Notes under the pieces: generated by a model
What the model saw: the letters and a program-made list of their open reading frames with translations, nothing else
The model's database searches: none
What the model was told of the DNA's origin: nothing
Shown: piece after piece, positions 8,576 through 16,487 of the stretch
How the letters are laid out: each line of letters opens with the position of its first letter
How positions within the stretch are numbered: position 1 is the stretch's first letter
Assembly: GCF_018598175.1 (NCBI RefSeq)
Contig: NZ_JAHESE010000008.1
Coordinates: forward strand, 15,307 to 79,306
DNA from: Dawidia cretensis
Lineage (GTDB): Bacteria; Bacteroidota; Bacteroidia; Cytophagales; Cyclobacteriaceae
Reading direction: 5' to 3'
DNA: 64,000 nucleotides
Position numbers and translations under genes: made by a program

Positions 8576-9636
8576 GCCGTGGTCCCCCCCGTATTCTCCT
8601 GTTCCTCGATGGGATCGGGATTGGTCTTCTCCTCTCCTTCTACCATCTCACTCAGCTCGCCTTCGTAGTGTGTCTTCACGGCATGCGCTTCCAGCCCCTG
8701 CTCGCGCAGCCATTGGGTATAGATTTCGGTATAGCCATGGGTGACGTATACCCGCTCGGCGCCGGTCTCGCGCACGGTGGTATTCAGACTCTCCCAATCT
8801 GCGTGGTCGGACAGCGCAAAGCCGCGGTCGGCGCCGCGTCGGCGGCGTGCGCCCCGCAGGCTCATCCAGCCTGAGGCAATACCCAGCGAGTAGGGTAAAA
8901 ACCGGCGAATCCACGGAGAGCCTACTGCCGACGGGGGGCAAATTACCAGGGAACCTTCGAAGTCCTGCTTTTTGTGTTGCGTCGTCACCCTTTGCGTTTT
9001 GGGCAAGACCATGCCCTGGGCGCGGAATATGTCGAGTATATTATCTACGGAGCCATGTAAAAACACGTTGCCAATGGTTGTGTCGATGTTCTTAATGATG
9101 CGCTGGCTCTTGCCGAGCGTGTAGCCCGCGATGACAGACACTTTGCCTTCTGCACGGTTTTGCCGCCACCACCCGTTGATATCGTCCATGATGGTCTGCT
9201 GCGGCTTCCACCGGTACACCGGTAATCCAAACGTTGATTCGGTAATGAACGTATGACAACGCACGAGCTCGAACGGCTCGGACACACCGTCGTTTTCGAG
9301 CTTATAGTCGCCGGTGAACACCCACACCTCGCCTTGATGCTCTACCCGGATCTGTGCCGAGCCGGGAATATGGCCGGCGGGGTGAAATGTAAAGTGTACG
9401 CCGTTAATCACCACAGGTTCGCCATACCGTACGGTCTGCAGGTTATTTTCCAGGCGCAGGCGGTAGCGGATCACGGGGGCAGCGGATTCTGTGCACAGAT
9501 AGTGTGTATGGCCCGGTCGGGCGTGGTCTGCGTGGCCGTGGGTAATGAGTGCGCGGTCTACGGGCTTCCAGGGGTCGAGGTAGACGCCGGCGGGTGGGCA
9601 ATAGATTCCGCGGTCCGTGAATTCCAGTAAGGGCAT
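8572..9636 (-). CDS. Ligase-associated MBL-fold DNA exonuclease
   Basis: A 354-residue metallo-beta-lactamase/beta-CASP nuclease. The metal-binding motif HGHADH is at residues 33-38 ('ALITHGHADHARPGH'); a further 'HPAGHIPGSAQ' and 'FTGDYK' match the SNM1/CPSF73 core. The late 'LSDHADWESL' and 'VTHGYTE' are motifs of the beta-CASP part. Bacterial relatives are known as ligase-associated DNA exonucleases. It is the first gene of a two-gene operon with the DNA ligase. The C terminus is a short acidic, Glu-rich tail. Confidence 0.9.
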   Translation of the reverse strand: MPLLEFTDRGIYCPPAGVYLDPWKPVDRALITHGHADHARPGHTHYLCTESAAPVIRYRLRLENNLQTVRYGEPVVINGVHFTFHPAGHIPGSAQIRVEHQGEVWVFTGDYKLENDGVSEPFELVRCHTFITESTFGLPVYRWKPQQTIMDDINGWWRQNRAEGKVSVIAGYTLGKSQRIIKNIDTTIGNVFLHGSVDNILDIFRAQGMVLPKTQRVTTQHKKQDFEGSLVICPPSAVGSPWIRRFLPYSLGIASGWMSLRGARRRRGADRGFALSDHADWESLNTTVRETGAERVYVTHGYTEIYTQWLREQGLEAHAVKTHYEGELSEMVEGEEKTNPDPIEEQENTGGTTA

Positions 9637-9680
9637 GCGTGTGGGTTTGTTTTGGGAAATCTAGTTAAAAACGCGTACCC

Positions 9681-9765
9681 GGAGGGGAGAAGAGTGTGAG
9701 TGTGAGAGCGAAGAAAGAAGAAAAAAAGAGGAGTGTGAGGGCGCGAGCGAAGAAAAAAACGGAAT
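9681..9765 (+). repeat. Polypurine tract with a 39-base imperfect tandem repeat
   Basis: Nearly every base here is a purine on the plus strand. GAGTGTGAG and GCGAAGAAA recur 39 bases apart (9692/9731 and 9708/9747), so this is an imperfect tandem duplication. A 17-base piece (9696-9712, GTGAGTGTGAGAGCGAA) occurs inverted at 35136-35152. Confidence 0.7.
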
Positions 9766-9890
9766 AAGGCTCGCACCGGTGTCTGCGTGACCTTGTAAAT
9801 CAGCGAACTAGCGTATATACCCCCTGTATAAAACATTTTGTGGCTGATATTAAAATAATTAGTATACTAGCCGTTGTTATCTACTCTACC

Positions 9891-10841
9891 ATGCTACGTT
9901 ATTCTTTGTTTGTTAGCCTGATTGTGTTCGGCACAGTCGTTTCTACGCTCGCCCAACGTATTGTTGTACAGCCTAAAATGGGCGTGACGCTATCGACGAT
10001 CACAAACCATGCGGGCGTTTTTGATGTCCGTCCGGGGTATTACAATCCGACGCCCATCGCGGGAGTGTTAATGCCGCACAGTGCCGCGCCCACGCCGGGC
10101 ACACCGTACGGATACATTACTGGGACATCCTATAGCGGCATGCCACCTACGCAGCTGGGTTTGGAGATTCCGACGCTTGATAATACGGCTTTCCAGGAGG
10201 TGCCCCGGCAGGAGACGAAAGTTAAAACTGGTTTTACGATTGGTGTGGCTGTCAACATTGCGTTTTCAGAACGTTTTTCATTGCAGCCCGAGCTTAGCTA
10301 TATCCGGAAAGGCGCACAAACTCATTATTCAACCAACAGCATACAAAGTAATCCGGAGTCGTCATCAGAAACAGTCTCCCAGTCGTGGGGGGACGGCAAA
10401 GTAACGCTGGAATACCTGGAGCTACCGATCCTGGCACGCTATAACTTCCCTTCGCAAAGTAAAATTATAACATTCTTTGTCGTGGCAGGGCCCGCCTTTA
10501 GCATGGGCGTTGGTGGCCAGGTGCGTTCTGATGCTGGCTATTCCTATTACACTCGCGCTACTGACTATACTCTGGTTGGGCCGTGGAATATTGGTGAAGG
10601 CACTTCCACGCGCCGCGGCTCGGTGGAGTTCGAAGACGGCATCTTCTCGAAAAATGGCCAGGATCTTCCTATCAATAAGAAATATGATGTCGGCGCTCAA
10701 ATCGGCGGCGGCGTGACGCTCATCAAATATCTCGTGATAGATGTTCGGTATAGCCGCGGTTTTGTCAGCGTCTACGATCGCTACTCCAACGCGCGCAATC
10801 AGACACTCCAGGTGTCCCTGGGCGTGCCGCTTATCTTTTAG
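9891..10841 (+). CDS. Outer membrane beta-barrel protein
   Basis: A 316-residue protein with a signal peptide (MLRYSLFVSLIVFGTVVSTLAQ) and alternating barrel strands such as 'TGFTIGVAVNIAFSERFSLQPELSYIRKGA', 'LEYLELPILARYNF' and 'DVGAQIGGGV'. It ends in 'QTLQVSLGVPLIF', a typical BAM-recognised terminal strand. This pattern is the Bacteroidota outer membrane beta-barrel (PorT-like) family, whose functions are mostly unknown. The ATG at 9891 is preferred over a GTG at 9840 because it begins the signal peptide. The same frame continues past the stop into a second, degenerate copy of the last strand (see 10854-10943). Confidence 0.85.
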   Translation: MLRYSLFVSLIVFGTVVSTLAQRIVVQPKMGVTLSTITNHAGVFDVRPGYYNPTPIAGVLMPHSAAPTPGTPYGYITGTSYSGMPPTQLGLEIPTLDNTAFQEVPRQETKVKTGFTIGVAVNIAFSERFSLQPELSYIRKGAQTHYSTNSIQSNPESSSETVSQSWGDGKVTLEYLELPILARYNFPSQSKIITFFVVAGPAFSMGVGGQVRSDAGYSYYTRATDYTLVGPWNIGEGTSTRRGSVEFEDGIFSKNGQDLPINKKYDVGAQIGGGVTLIKYLVIDVRYSRGFVSVYDRYSNARNQTLQVSLGVPLIF

Positions 10842-10853
10842 CTTATTGACGCG

Positions 10854-10943
10854 GACTTTATTACCAGCCAGTACGACCGCTATTCCAACGCTTATAACCA
10901 AACGCTCCGGGTAGTGGCAGGCTTTCTGCTGGCGTTGAATTAA
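10854..10943 (+). pseudogene. Leftover duplicate of the preceding barrel's C terminus
   Basis: In the same frame as the 9891 gene, 12 bases past its stop, codons spell 'DFITSQYDRYSNAYNQTL' and then RVVAGFLLALN before a stop at 10941-10943. The intact gene ends '...FVSVYDRYSNARNQTL' then QVSLGVPLIF. The match YDRYSNAxNQTL shows a duplicated or recombined last strand. It has no start of its own and is best read as a remnant of a tandem paralogue. Confidence 0.75.
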
Positions 10944-11481
10944 GATCATACGACTTTTTTATACCGAGGTCCAGATGACCTCTGATGTGTTTGCGCTCGG
11001 TCTCTTTGGGGATGTTGCAGCCGGTTTTGCGCCGCGTGTCCGCCAGGTGAAAGATCTTCCAGGCGCCGTATTTGTCGCGGAACAGTTGAAATGCATCTAC
11101 ACCGCAGTGGCTAAAGGTGTCGCCGGCATAAAAGGCATAATCACACCAGGCTTGGGAAAAGTCGCCATCCAGTTGCACTTTCAGGTTCCAGACCTCTTCA
11201 TACCATACTTGCGGGTGAGGTGTACCGACGGCTTTCAGAAAGTCGTCGAGGGAGGACTCGCGGCGTAGTGCCGGGGCGTCGTTTTTGTCGCGGTAGACGG
11301 TGGCCATGGTGACTTCCGGCGCGAAGGCGGCGTGTACCATGGCACTGTCGCCTTTTTCCATGCCGGTAAACAGTTGCGTTATGACGGCTTTGATGGCAGC
11401 TTCGTCGGCGGATTGGCTCCGGGCGGTGCCTGCAACGGCTAACAACAGGCAGGTAACGATCAGGATTCTGAATTTCATCAT
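10861..11481 (-). CDS. Exported NTF2-like protein with extra C-terminal tail
   Basis: A 206-residue protein with a signal peptide (to about residue 22, GTARS-Q) and an NTF2-like fold of the DUF4440/SnoaL type: 'AIKAVITQLFTGMEKGDSAMV', then 'DGDFSQAWCDYAFYAG', and the usual ending 'WKIFHLADTRRKTGC'. Many relatives stop a few residues after this. Here about 40 more residues follow, and the last 28 codons lie antisense to the barrel remnant at 10854-10943. The tail is therefore probably a recent read-through extension. The function of such exported NTF2-like proteins is unknown. Confidence 0.7.
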   Translation of the reverse strand: MMKFRILIVTCLLLAVAGTARSQSADEAAIKAVITQLFTGMEKGDSAMVHAAFAPEVTMATVYRDKNDAPALRRESSLDDFLKAVGTPHPQVWYEEVWNLKVQLDGDFSQAWCDYAFYAGDTFSHCGVDAFQLFRDKYGAWKIFHLADTRRKTGCNIPKETERKHIRGHLDLGIKKSYDLNSTPAESLPLPGAFGYKRWNSGRTGW

Positions 11482-11570
11482 CGTGGGTTTTAGATATAGG
11501 CGAAGATCGTGAAAATGACGTTTATAACCACTCCCAAATATTTACTACTTTTAGCCGTATTTTACTGCTT

Positions 11571-12722
11571 ATGTTCCACAAGATTTTGCTGGCCCTGGTC
11601 GTCGTTACCTGTATGTTTTCTTCCACTCCTGCGTTTACTGCAGGCCCTGACAGCCTCCTGGCCATTTTAGATACCGTACCCCGCAACGAGGCTAAAGTAA
11701 AAACGCTGAACGAGTTGTTTCGCGCACACTTGCAAACCAATCCTGTCAAGGCAGTGGGCTTTGCCCGCGAGGCCCTGAACCTGGCCACGGAGATCAACGA
11801 CCGCAAGGGTCTGGCCGCGGCCTACAACAACCTGGGCGTGGCCTATAAAACCCAGGGCGCCCTGGATAAGGCCCTCGAGTATTACCTCACCTCCCTGCAC
11901 TTGTACGAGGCGCTGCAAAACAAAGAAGGCATCGCCACGACGCGCAACAACATCGCGACGATCTATTCGATGAAGAAGGATTACGGCCAGGCTATGAAAT
12001 ACCTGCAGGAGTCCTACAAGCTTTTTATCGAGTTGCAGGACGAAGACAAGATCATCGGCTCCATGAACAACCTGGGCAACCTGCACAGCGAGATTCAGCT
12101 GTATGAAAAGGCGATGGACTATTTCTCGCAGGCATACCAGCTAAGCGAAAAGAAAGGCCAGGCCTTTGCCGATCCCCTCACCAACATCGGCAATCTATAC
12201 TTCCGTCAGAATAACTATCAACGTGCCGTCGAGAATTATGAAAAGGCACTCCAGCTCGAGCGCCAGAACAACAACACGTTGGGCGCCCTGAACATTCTCA
12301 TCAACCTCGGCATTACGTACACCAAGGCCAAACAACCCAAGCCCGCGCAGGTGTACCTGGACGAGGCGGCCAGACTCTGCCAGGAACTGCAGGCCTTCTC
12401 GTACTTACCGTCCATTTACAAGACGACATCTGAAAACTATAGCAACCAGGGCAAGTGGAAAGAAGCGTACGATACGTATGTGAAGTACGACGAGGCCCGG
12501 GAAAAGATCTATGGCGAAGAGAGCAGCCGCAAGATCGCCCAGATGGAGATGCTGATAGACTTCCAGGAAAAAGAAAAAGAGCTCGACTTGCTGAAGTCGG
12601 AGGATGAGATCACGCGGTTGGAGCTGCGCAGCACGCAGTTGGTGGTGGTGCTGATCATTCTGGGGGTGCTGACGGTGTTAGGCGGGCTGAATTTGTTCCT
12701 GCGCAAAAAGATGCTGAAGTAG
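11571..12722 (+). CDS. Exported TPR protein with C-terminal membrane anchor
   Basis: A 383-residue protein: signal peptide (1 to about 24), then about six tetratricopeptide repeats (residues 35-290, e.g. 'LAAAYNNLGVAYKTQGALDKALEYY' shortened here), a coiled coil with 'FQEKEKELDLLKSEDEI', one membrane segment (about 353-375) and then only RKKMLK. This is the sensor half of the common Bacteroidota TPR-histidine kinase or TPR-LuxR proteins. The cytoplasmic output domain is missing; the gene ends cleanly and nothing resembling an output domain follows. It may signal by pairing with another membrane protein. Confidence 0.85.
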   Translation: MFHKILLALVVVTCMFSSTPAFTAGPDSLLAILDTVPRNEAKVKTLNELFRAHLQTNPVKAVGFAREALNLATEINDRKGLAAAYNNLGVAYKTQGALDKALEYYLTSLHLYEALQNKEGIATTRNNIATIYSMKKDYGQAMKYLQESYKLFIELQDEDKIIGSMNNLGNLHSEIQLYEKAMDYFSQAYQLSEKKGQAFADPLTNIGNLYFRQNNYQRAVENYEKALQLERQNNNTLGALNILINLGITYTKAKQPKPAQVYLDEAARLCQELQAFSYLPSIYKTTSENYSNQGKWKEAYDTYVKYDEAREKIYGEESSRKIAQMEMLIDFQEKEKELDLLKSEDEITRLELRSTQLVVVLIILGVLTVLGGLNLFLRKKMLK

Positions 12723-12820
12723 GTATGGTGTAGCCGTTGCGAGGGAAACGATTGCACCTGACAGATAACACAGAAGTACCAAAACAGCGAAATTTTACAG
12801 TTTTTTTAACGCTAAATCCT

Positions 12821-12850
12821 TTTACGGTTTACACGCATGCCATACCTTTG
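12821..12850 (+). promoter_or_regulatory. Promoter of the 42-residue membrane protein gene
   Basis: TACCTTTG (12843-12850) fits the -7 consensus TAnnTTTG exactly. The -33 region is a T-rich TTTACG about 18 bases upstream. It lies 24 bases before the small gene at 12875, so the transcript leader would be short. Confidence 0.55.
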
Positions 12851-12874
12851 TTTCTGTAAACAACCACTAGAACC

Positions 12875-13003
12875 ATGTTTCAACAGTTTATTGGAGACGG
12901 AGCAAACATTTTTATCGCCATTGTAGCAGTGCTGGTAGGCTTTGCCACAGCGTTGGGCTATGTTGATTTCCTGAAGGTTAAAAAGGACGAGAAGAAAGAC
13001 TAA
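12875..13003 (+). CDS. Small single-span membrane protein (42 aa)
   Basis: An ATG opens a 42-residue frame: MFQQFIGDGANIF, then a hydrophobic segment of about 20 residues (IAIVAVLVGFATALGY), then a short charged tail ending VKKDEKKD. A promoter-like TACCTTTG precedes it and a terminator follows at 13026-13060, which together support a real small gene. The Lys/Asp-rich end should stay in the cytoplasm. No family is recognised. Confidence 0.65.
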   Translation: MFQQFIGDGANIFIAIVAVLVGFATALGYVDFLKVKKDEKKD

Positions 13004-13025
13004 TTGCACATCAATCGCTATAAAG

Positions 13026-13060
13026 AAAAAGCCTTGATGCTGCTGCACCAAGGCTTTTTT
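13026..13060. terminator. Bidirectional terminator
   Basis: AAAAAGCCTTG and CAAGGCTTTTTT pair around a 12-base loop. It lies between the small membrane protein gene and the convergent thioredoxin-like gene. Confidence 0.8.
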
Positions 13061-13083
13061 ATTTAGCCGTTGTCTATCTCTTA

Positions 13084-13638
13084 TTAATATGGCGACTGGT
13101 AGCTCTTTTCCCAGTCTTTCCACGTCATACCTTTCTTGTGTTGATTTTCGCCAAAGTACTGGGCGATCATGTGAAACTCGGGCGCCTTACGGTAGCCGGG
13201 TACAGGTTGGATCATATTAAAGTTCTCATCCAGAAATACCACAGTAGGATAGCTTAGCTGATTGTTCAGCAACGCGGCGGCCAGCTCGTGGTAGCCACTG
13301 CGGCCGCTGGCCACGTACTTGTATGTAGTTCCGTTTAAGACCACGTCTTCCTTCTGCTCGCCATTAAATTTTACGGGATAGAATTTTTCATTCAGCAGCT
13401 GGGCTACCTTGGGGTCGCTGAACGTTTCGCGATCCATTACTTTGCACCATCCGCACCAGTCGGTGTAGACGTCGACAAAGATGGGGCGTTTTTCCTTTTC
13501 GGCTTTCTTTATAGCCTCCGCTAGCGTGAGCCATTGTACGTCGCCTTCGGCCGGTTTGGCGGGGCGATCGATCATTGTCATAGCCGTTACTGCCAGCACA
13601 CCGGCGAGGGCCATTGCAGAAAATAGTAGTCGTTTCAT
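13084..13638 (-). CDS. Exported thioredoxin-like protein (CGWC)
   Basis: A 184-residue exported protein. After a signal peptide or anchor (MKRLLFSAMALAGVLAVTAM), a thioredoxin-fold domain starts at 'WLTLAEAIKKAEKEKRPIFV' and carries the redox motif CGWC in 'YTDWCGWCKVMDRETF'. The cis-Pro loop is 'SYPTVVFLDE'. This is the DUF255/thioredoxin_7-type family that reduces or isomerises disulfides in the periplasm. The start at 13638 is preferred over one seven codons upstream because it opens the signal sequence. It is 24 bases downstream of the 13663-14238 gene and may share its transcript. Confidence 0.88.
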   Translation of the reverse strand: MKRLLFSAMALAGVLAVTAMTMIDRPAKPAEGDVQWLTLAEAIKKAEKEKRPIFVDVYTDWCGWCKVMDRETFSDPKVAQLLNEKFYPVKFNGEQKEDVVLNGTTYKYVASGRSGYHELAAALLNNQLSYPTVVFLDENFNMIQPVPGYRKAPEFHMIAQYFGENQHKKGMTWKDWEKSYQSPY

Positions 13639-13662
13639 AACGTTAGAGATCTGGTACAAAAA

Positions 13663-14238
13663 TCAGCGTACCCGGCGAGGGGCACCCTTCAGGTTAAAGT
13701 AATCGCGGTTTAGATTGAATACCAGGGAGAAGCGATTGCGGTAGATGGTGGTGATCTCCTTGTCGGACAGGGGTATCTGGTATCCATAGAACAGGTCTGC
13801 AAACCCCAGGATAGTCAATCCGATCTTGGGTGTCGCTACCAACGAGCGGCGGTTGCTTCCTTCGCTGTCGTAGTTGTGGTCGATGAAGTAGGTCAGGTCT
13901 ACTGCCGTGCCGATGATGCCTGCCGTAAACTCGTAGCCCAGCTTGGGGCCGAGCAGCAGGTTGTTATCATCGACAAAGACATCGACGGTGCAATAGGCGC
14001 CCTTGGTAAATAGTGTCAGGGGATGTTTGTAGATGCTCTGCCATTGTACGCCACCTTCAAAGAAGGCCCGGTCCTGGGCGCCGACACCGATCTTTGGAAT
14101 GATGCGCGAACGGGTCCAGAAGCGATCAAAAGGTCCGGTACGGGCAGAATCGCTCTGCGCATAGGTGCTTGTCGCTGTTATGATAAGCAATACGGCTCCC
14201 AAAAATCTTACGGCCAATGCTTTATTCCCTGTACGCAT
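13663..14238 (-). CDS. Exported probable outer membrane protein, unrecognised
   Basis: A 191-residue protein with a signal peptide ending TYAQ and alternating strands through the rest ('AFFEGGVQWQSIYKHPLTLF', 'LGPKLGYEFTAGIIGTAVDL', 'RFSLVFNLNRDYF'). This pattern suggests a small beta-barrel. I do not recognise the family. The start MRTGNKALAV at 14238 is chosen because it begins the signal peptide; it overlaps the end of the YkgJ-type gene by 17 bases, so the two are likely coupled. It may form a three-gene transcript with the thioredoxin-like gene. Confidence 0.65.
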   Translation of the reverse strand: MRTGNKALAVRFLGAVLLIITATSTYAQSDSARTGPFDRFWTRSRIIPKIGVGAQDRAFFEGGVQWQSIYKHPLTLFTKGAYCTVDVFVDDNNLLLGPKLGYEFTAGIIGTAVDLTYFIDHNYDSEGSNRRSLVATPKIGLTILGFADLFYGYQIPLSDKEITTIYRNRFSLVFNLNRDYFNLKGAPRRVR

Positions 14239-14794
14239 AATAATGCAATATAACCTCAATTGCCCTCTTTATGGCTTCGTTTATCGGGAAAAATTCGCGA
14301 GTCAACTCAAAATCAATACCGTGCAACTGCATGTAGTATTGGTTCATGACCGGCAGGCCTCCCTCCTCGCCTACTGTTTGCTGCGCCGCCTCGTATTGAG
14401 CGGCTTGTTCTGTTTTGATAACCTGACAGGTGACCAGCTCTTTTCGTCCGTACTTGTTAGTTCGGGCGGAGTAGCCAAACAGCCTGCAGATAAGTCCGCG
14501 ATGTTTGTATTCCGAGCACAGCCCGGCACCTGCCTGCGTTGGGTTCAAAATAACACAAAGCGACGTATCGCGGTCGCGGAGTGTATCATACCAATCGTGT
14601 GCCAGGTTTTGCTGGTAGAGATGGTAGGCAAAGGGCAGGAATTCCAAGGGGGTGGCCTCGATGTCGGCCTTGTAACAACACTTGCCGCATCCCCAGGCGC
14701 AATGCAGTCCCGACCAGGCCTGGAAAGAGGCTATTTCCTGGTCGAGCTTTTCAAACACACCCTCTACAGCAGTAATTTTTTCCTCTAAGCTCAC
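14222..14794 (-). CDS. YkgJ-family cysteine cluster protein
   Basis: A 190-residue cytoplasmic protein with the cysteine cluster of the YkgJ (CxxCxxCC-like) family: 'HCAWGCGKCCYKADIEATP' near residue 32, then 'CSEYKHRGLICRLFGY' and a further Cys in 'ELVTCQVI'. These cysteines are expected to bind zinc or an iron-sulfur centre. The biochemical role of the family is not settled. It leads the group of three minus-strand genes down to 13084. Confidence 0.85.
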   Translation of the reverse strand: MSLEEKITAVEGVFEKLDQEIASFQAWSGLHCAWGCGKCCYKADIEATPLEFLPFAYHLYQQNLAHDWYDTLRDRDTSLCVILNPTQAGAGLCSEYKHRGLICRLFGYSARTNKYGRKELVTCQVIKTEQAAQYEAAQQTVGEEGGLPVMNQYYMQLHGIDFELTREFFPINEAIKRAIEVILHYYAYRE

Positions 14795-14883
14795 AGTACA
14801 AAGGTACAGCTTATCGGCGAACGAATTTACGTGGGCCGGTCGGGTAACAAGTTTTTAACAGGATATGGGGAAAGAATGGTGCG

Positions 14884-15348
14884 TTATCGCCTGGCGGCCA
14901 GGAAGGCATCGAGACCGCGTCGTGCCGTCTGGCGTACCTTGTTGCGCACCATCGGACTCCACCCCAGCAGCCATCCGGCGGCGCCTAATGCCTGACGCGA
15001 CCAGCGCCAGAAATCAAAGCGGTCGGTGTGCCGGTAGATCTTGCCGTCGCGGAATTCAAAGGTAGCCTGTACGATGTTGTGTACCAGGCGTCCGGTCCTG
15101 GAGAAAGTATAGCATGCTTCCCAGGTGCAGCTGCCCCGGTTGCCGGTTGTTTGGATCGTGTGGGCTTTCACCGCCAGGTCGCGTGAAGCCGTTAGCAGCA
15201 TTTGCCACATGGCCTTTACTTCGGCCGTATCGAGCTGTTGAAAGACGGGGTCGTAGAAGGTCGCTTGCGGATGGTACAGTGCCTGCATGGCGGCGTAGTC
15301 CTTCCGGTTAAAAGCAGTATAGAAGTCGCGGATGATGGCCTCGTGCAT
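14884..15348 (-). CDS. NTF2-like (SnoaL-type) protein
   Basis: A 154-residue cytoplasmic protein with an NTF2-like fold: 'FYTAFNRKDYAAMQALYHPQ' at the start, 'DPVFQQLDTAEVKAMWQMLL' and 'FRDGKIYRHTDRFDFWRWSRQALG'. The ending 'FDFWRWSRQALG' is typical of a SnoaL subgroup often annotated only as nuclear transport factor 2 family. Enzymatic activity cannot be assigned. A basic C-terminal extension with a possible amphipathic helix follows. Confidence 0.8.
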   Translation of the reverse strand: MHEAIIRDFYTAFNRKDYAAMQALYHPQATFYDPVFQQLDTAEVKAMWQMLLTASRDLAVKAHTIQTTGNRGSCTWEACYTFSRTGRLVHNIVQATFEFRDGKIYRHTDRFDFWRWSRQALGAAGWLLGWSPMVRNKVRQTARRGLDAFLAARR

Positions 15349-15442
15349 GGTCGTCGGTGAAAGGTGGAAAGCTAGCGGCTATTACCGACTTGTCCAAGCA
15401 CGGGCTTCCTGCCTACCGGCTTTCCTCCACCTCATGCCGAGG

Positions 15443-15928
15443 CTACTGACCGGCCGGTTTTGTATACTTTACCAGGTCGATGCCAACCCCGTTGGGGTCG
15501 ACAATGGCAAAGTGCCGGTCGCCCCACGGCTCGTCGCGCAGGGCAATGGCAATGGGCACACCCAACGCTTTGATGCGGTTATATTCAGCATCGACATCGG
15601 TCACCTCGATCGTAAAGAAGATACCTTTCCCTGCAAAGGCTGGTTGAAAGAGTGGTTGCTGCGAGGCATGGCCGGGTAACATAAATGCCACTTCTGCCTG
15701 GTGGCCGGGCGTGTGCATCAGCAAATAGAATTCGTTCTCGAACGTCACGCCGAAGTTTAACACGCGGGTATAGAAGTCGCGCGATTCTTTGAGCTTAGGA
15801 GTAATGATACCGGCATTCAGTTTCATAGGGTGCGTGTTTTTAGGTTGCGTCTGTGCTGAGGAGGTATAAGCCACCAGCATGCCGGCGATGCCGATGACAA
15901 TACCAATGATGATGATGAGCTTTTTCAT
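15443..15928 (-). CDS. Membrane-anchored or exported VOC-fold protein
   Basis: A 161-residue protein with one vicinal-oxygen-chelate (glyoxalase/bleomycin-resistance) domain: 'LNAGIITPKLKESRDFYTRV', 'PGHQAEVAFML' and 'FAIVDPNGVGIDLVKY'. Most VOC proteins of this group begin at the equivalent of MKLNAGI and are cytoplasmic. Here about 35 residues precede it, with a strongly hydrophobic segment (LIIIIGIVIGIAGMLVAY) that looks like a signal peptide or anchor. A start at the internal Met (residue 36) would give the cytoplasmic form. The ligand or substrate is unknown. Confidence 0.75.
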   Translation of the reverse strand: MKKLIIIIGIVIGIAGMLVAYTSSAQTQPKNTHPMKLNAGIITPKLKESRDFYTRVLNFGVTFENEFYLLMHTPGHQAEVAFMLPGHASQQPLFQPAFAGKGIFFTIEVTDVDAEYNRIKALGVPIAIALRDEPWGDRHFAIVDPNGVGIDLVKYTKPAGQ

Positions 15929-15957
15929 GGTCATAGGGTGAGGTTAGTTTACAAGGG

Positions 15958-16407
15958 TTATGCAATGCCGATTTGGATCTCCGAAGTATTGCCTTCGGGG
16001 TGGGCCATGTCGACGTTAATGTATAGCTCGCGATTGACAGCCAAGGGTGACAGCTTATGCTCGGTGATGTATTCCATCATCTTACCGTAGCTCTGGGGCA
16101 TCCGATCCCACGGACCTTCGTGCACGTAAGAGACACAGCGGAACGGGCTTGTGCGTTTATATTGAAATTGCCCGTCGTATTCTTTCGGGATCTCCCGCAC
16201 CGGTAAGGCTATCTCCAGCGTAAAGGGTTTTGTCACATCGGTAAAACCGATGTAGTGCCAATGCACCGGGCCGGCAACGAAGTGGCCACGCGCCACGGCT
16301 TCGGCAAAAAGCTGTTGCCCGACGGGTAAGAACTGTTGCAGCTCGCCGAGGGTAGTTTCCACCCGGTGGAACAGAAAGTTAATGGGATGTACTTCTTTGA
16401 CTTGCAT
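15958..16407 (-). CDS. GyrI-like / effector-binding domain protein
   Basis: A 149-residue protein with a single GyrI-like (AraC effector-binding) fold: 'VHPINFLFHRVETTLGELQQ', 'VHWHYIGFTDVTKPFTLEIA', 'FRCVSYVHEGPWDRMPQSYGKM'. In full-length regulators this domain binds small hydrophobic or drug-like ligands; here there is no DNA-binding domain. The start MQVKEVHPIN at 16407 is preferred over an upstream ATG. It sits within a run of small minus-strand genes of the stress or detoxification type (VOC, SRPBCC, ene-reductase). Confidence 0.75.
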   Translation of the reverse strand: MQVKEVHPINFLFHRVETTLGELQQFLPVGQQLFAEAVARGHFVAGPVHWHYIGFTDVTKPFTLEIALPVREIPKEYDGQFQYKRTSPFRCVSYVHEGPWDRMPQSYGKMMEYITEHKLSPLAVNRELYINVDMAHPEGNTSEIQIGIA

Positions 16408-16487
16408 AGGGATCTTTGGTTTTTGTTGTGACAAAGCAACATCGCGGTCCTGACAGCAGTGTGTCAGGAGCATCTCTGCTGCTGAAA

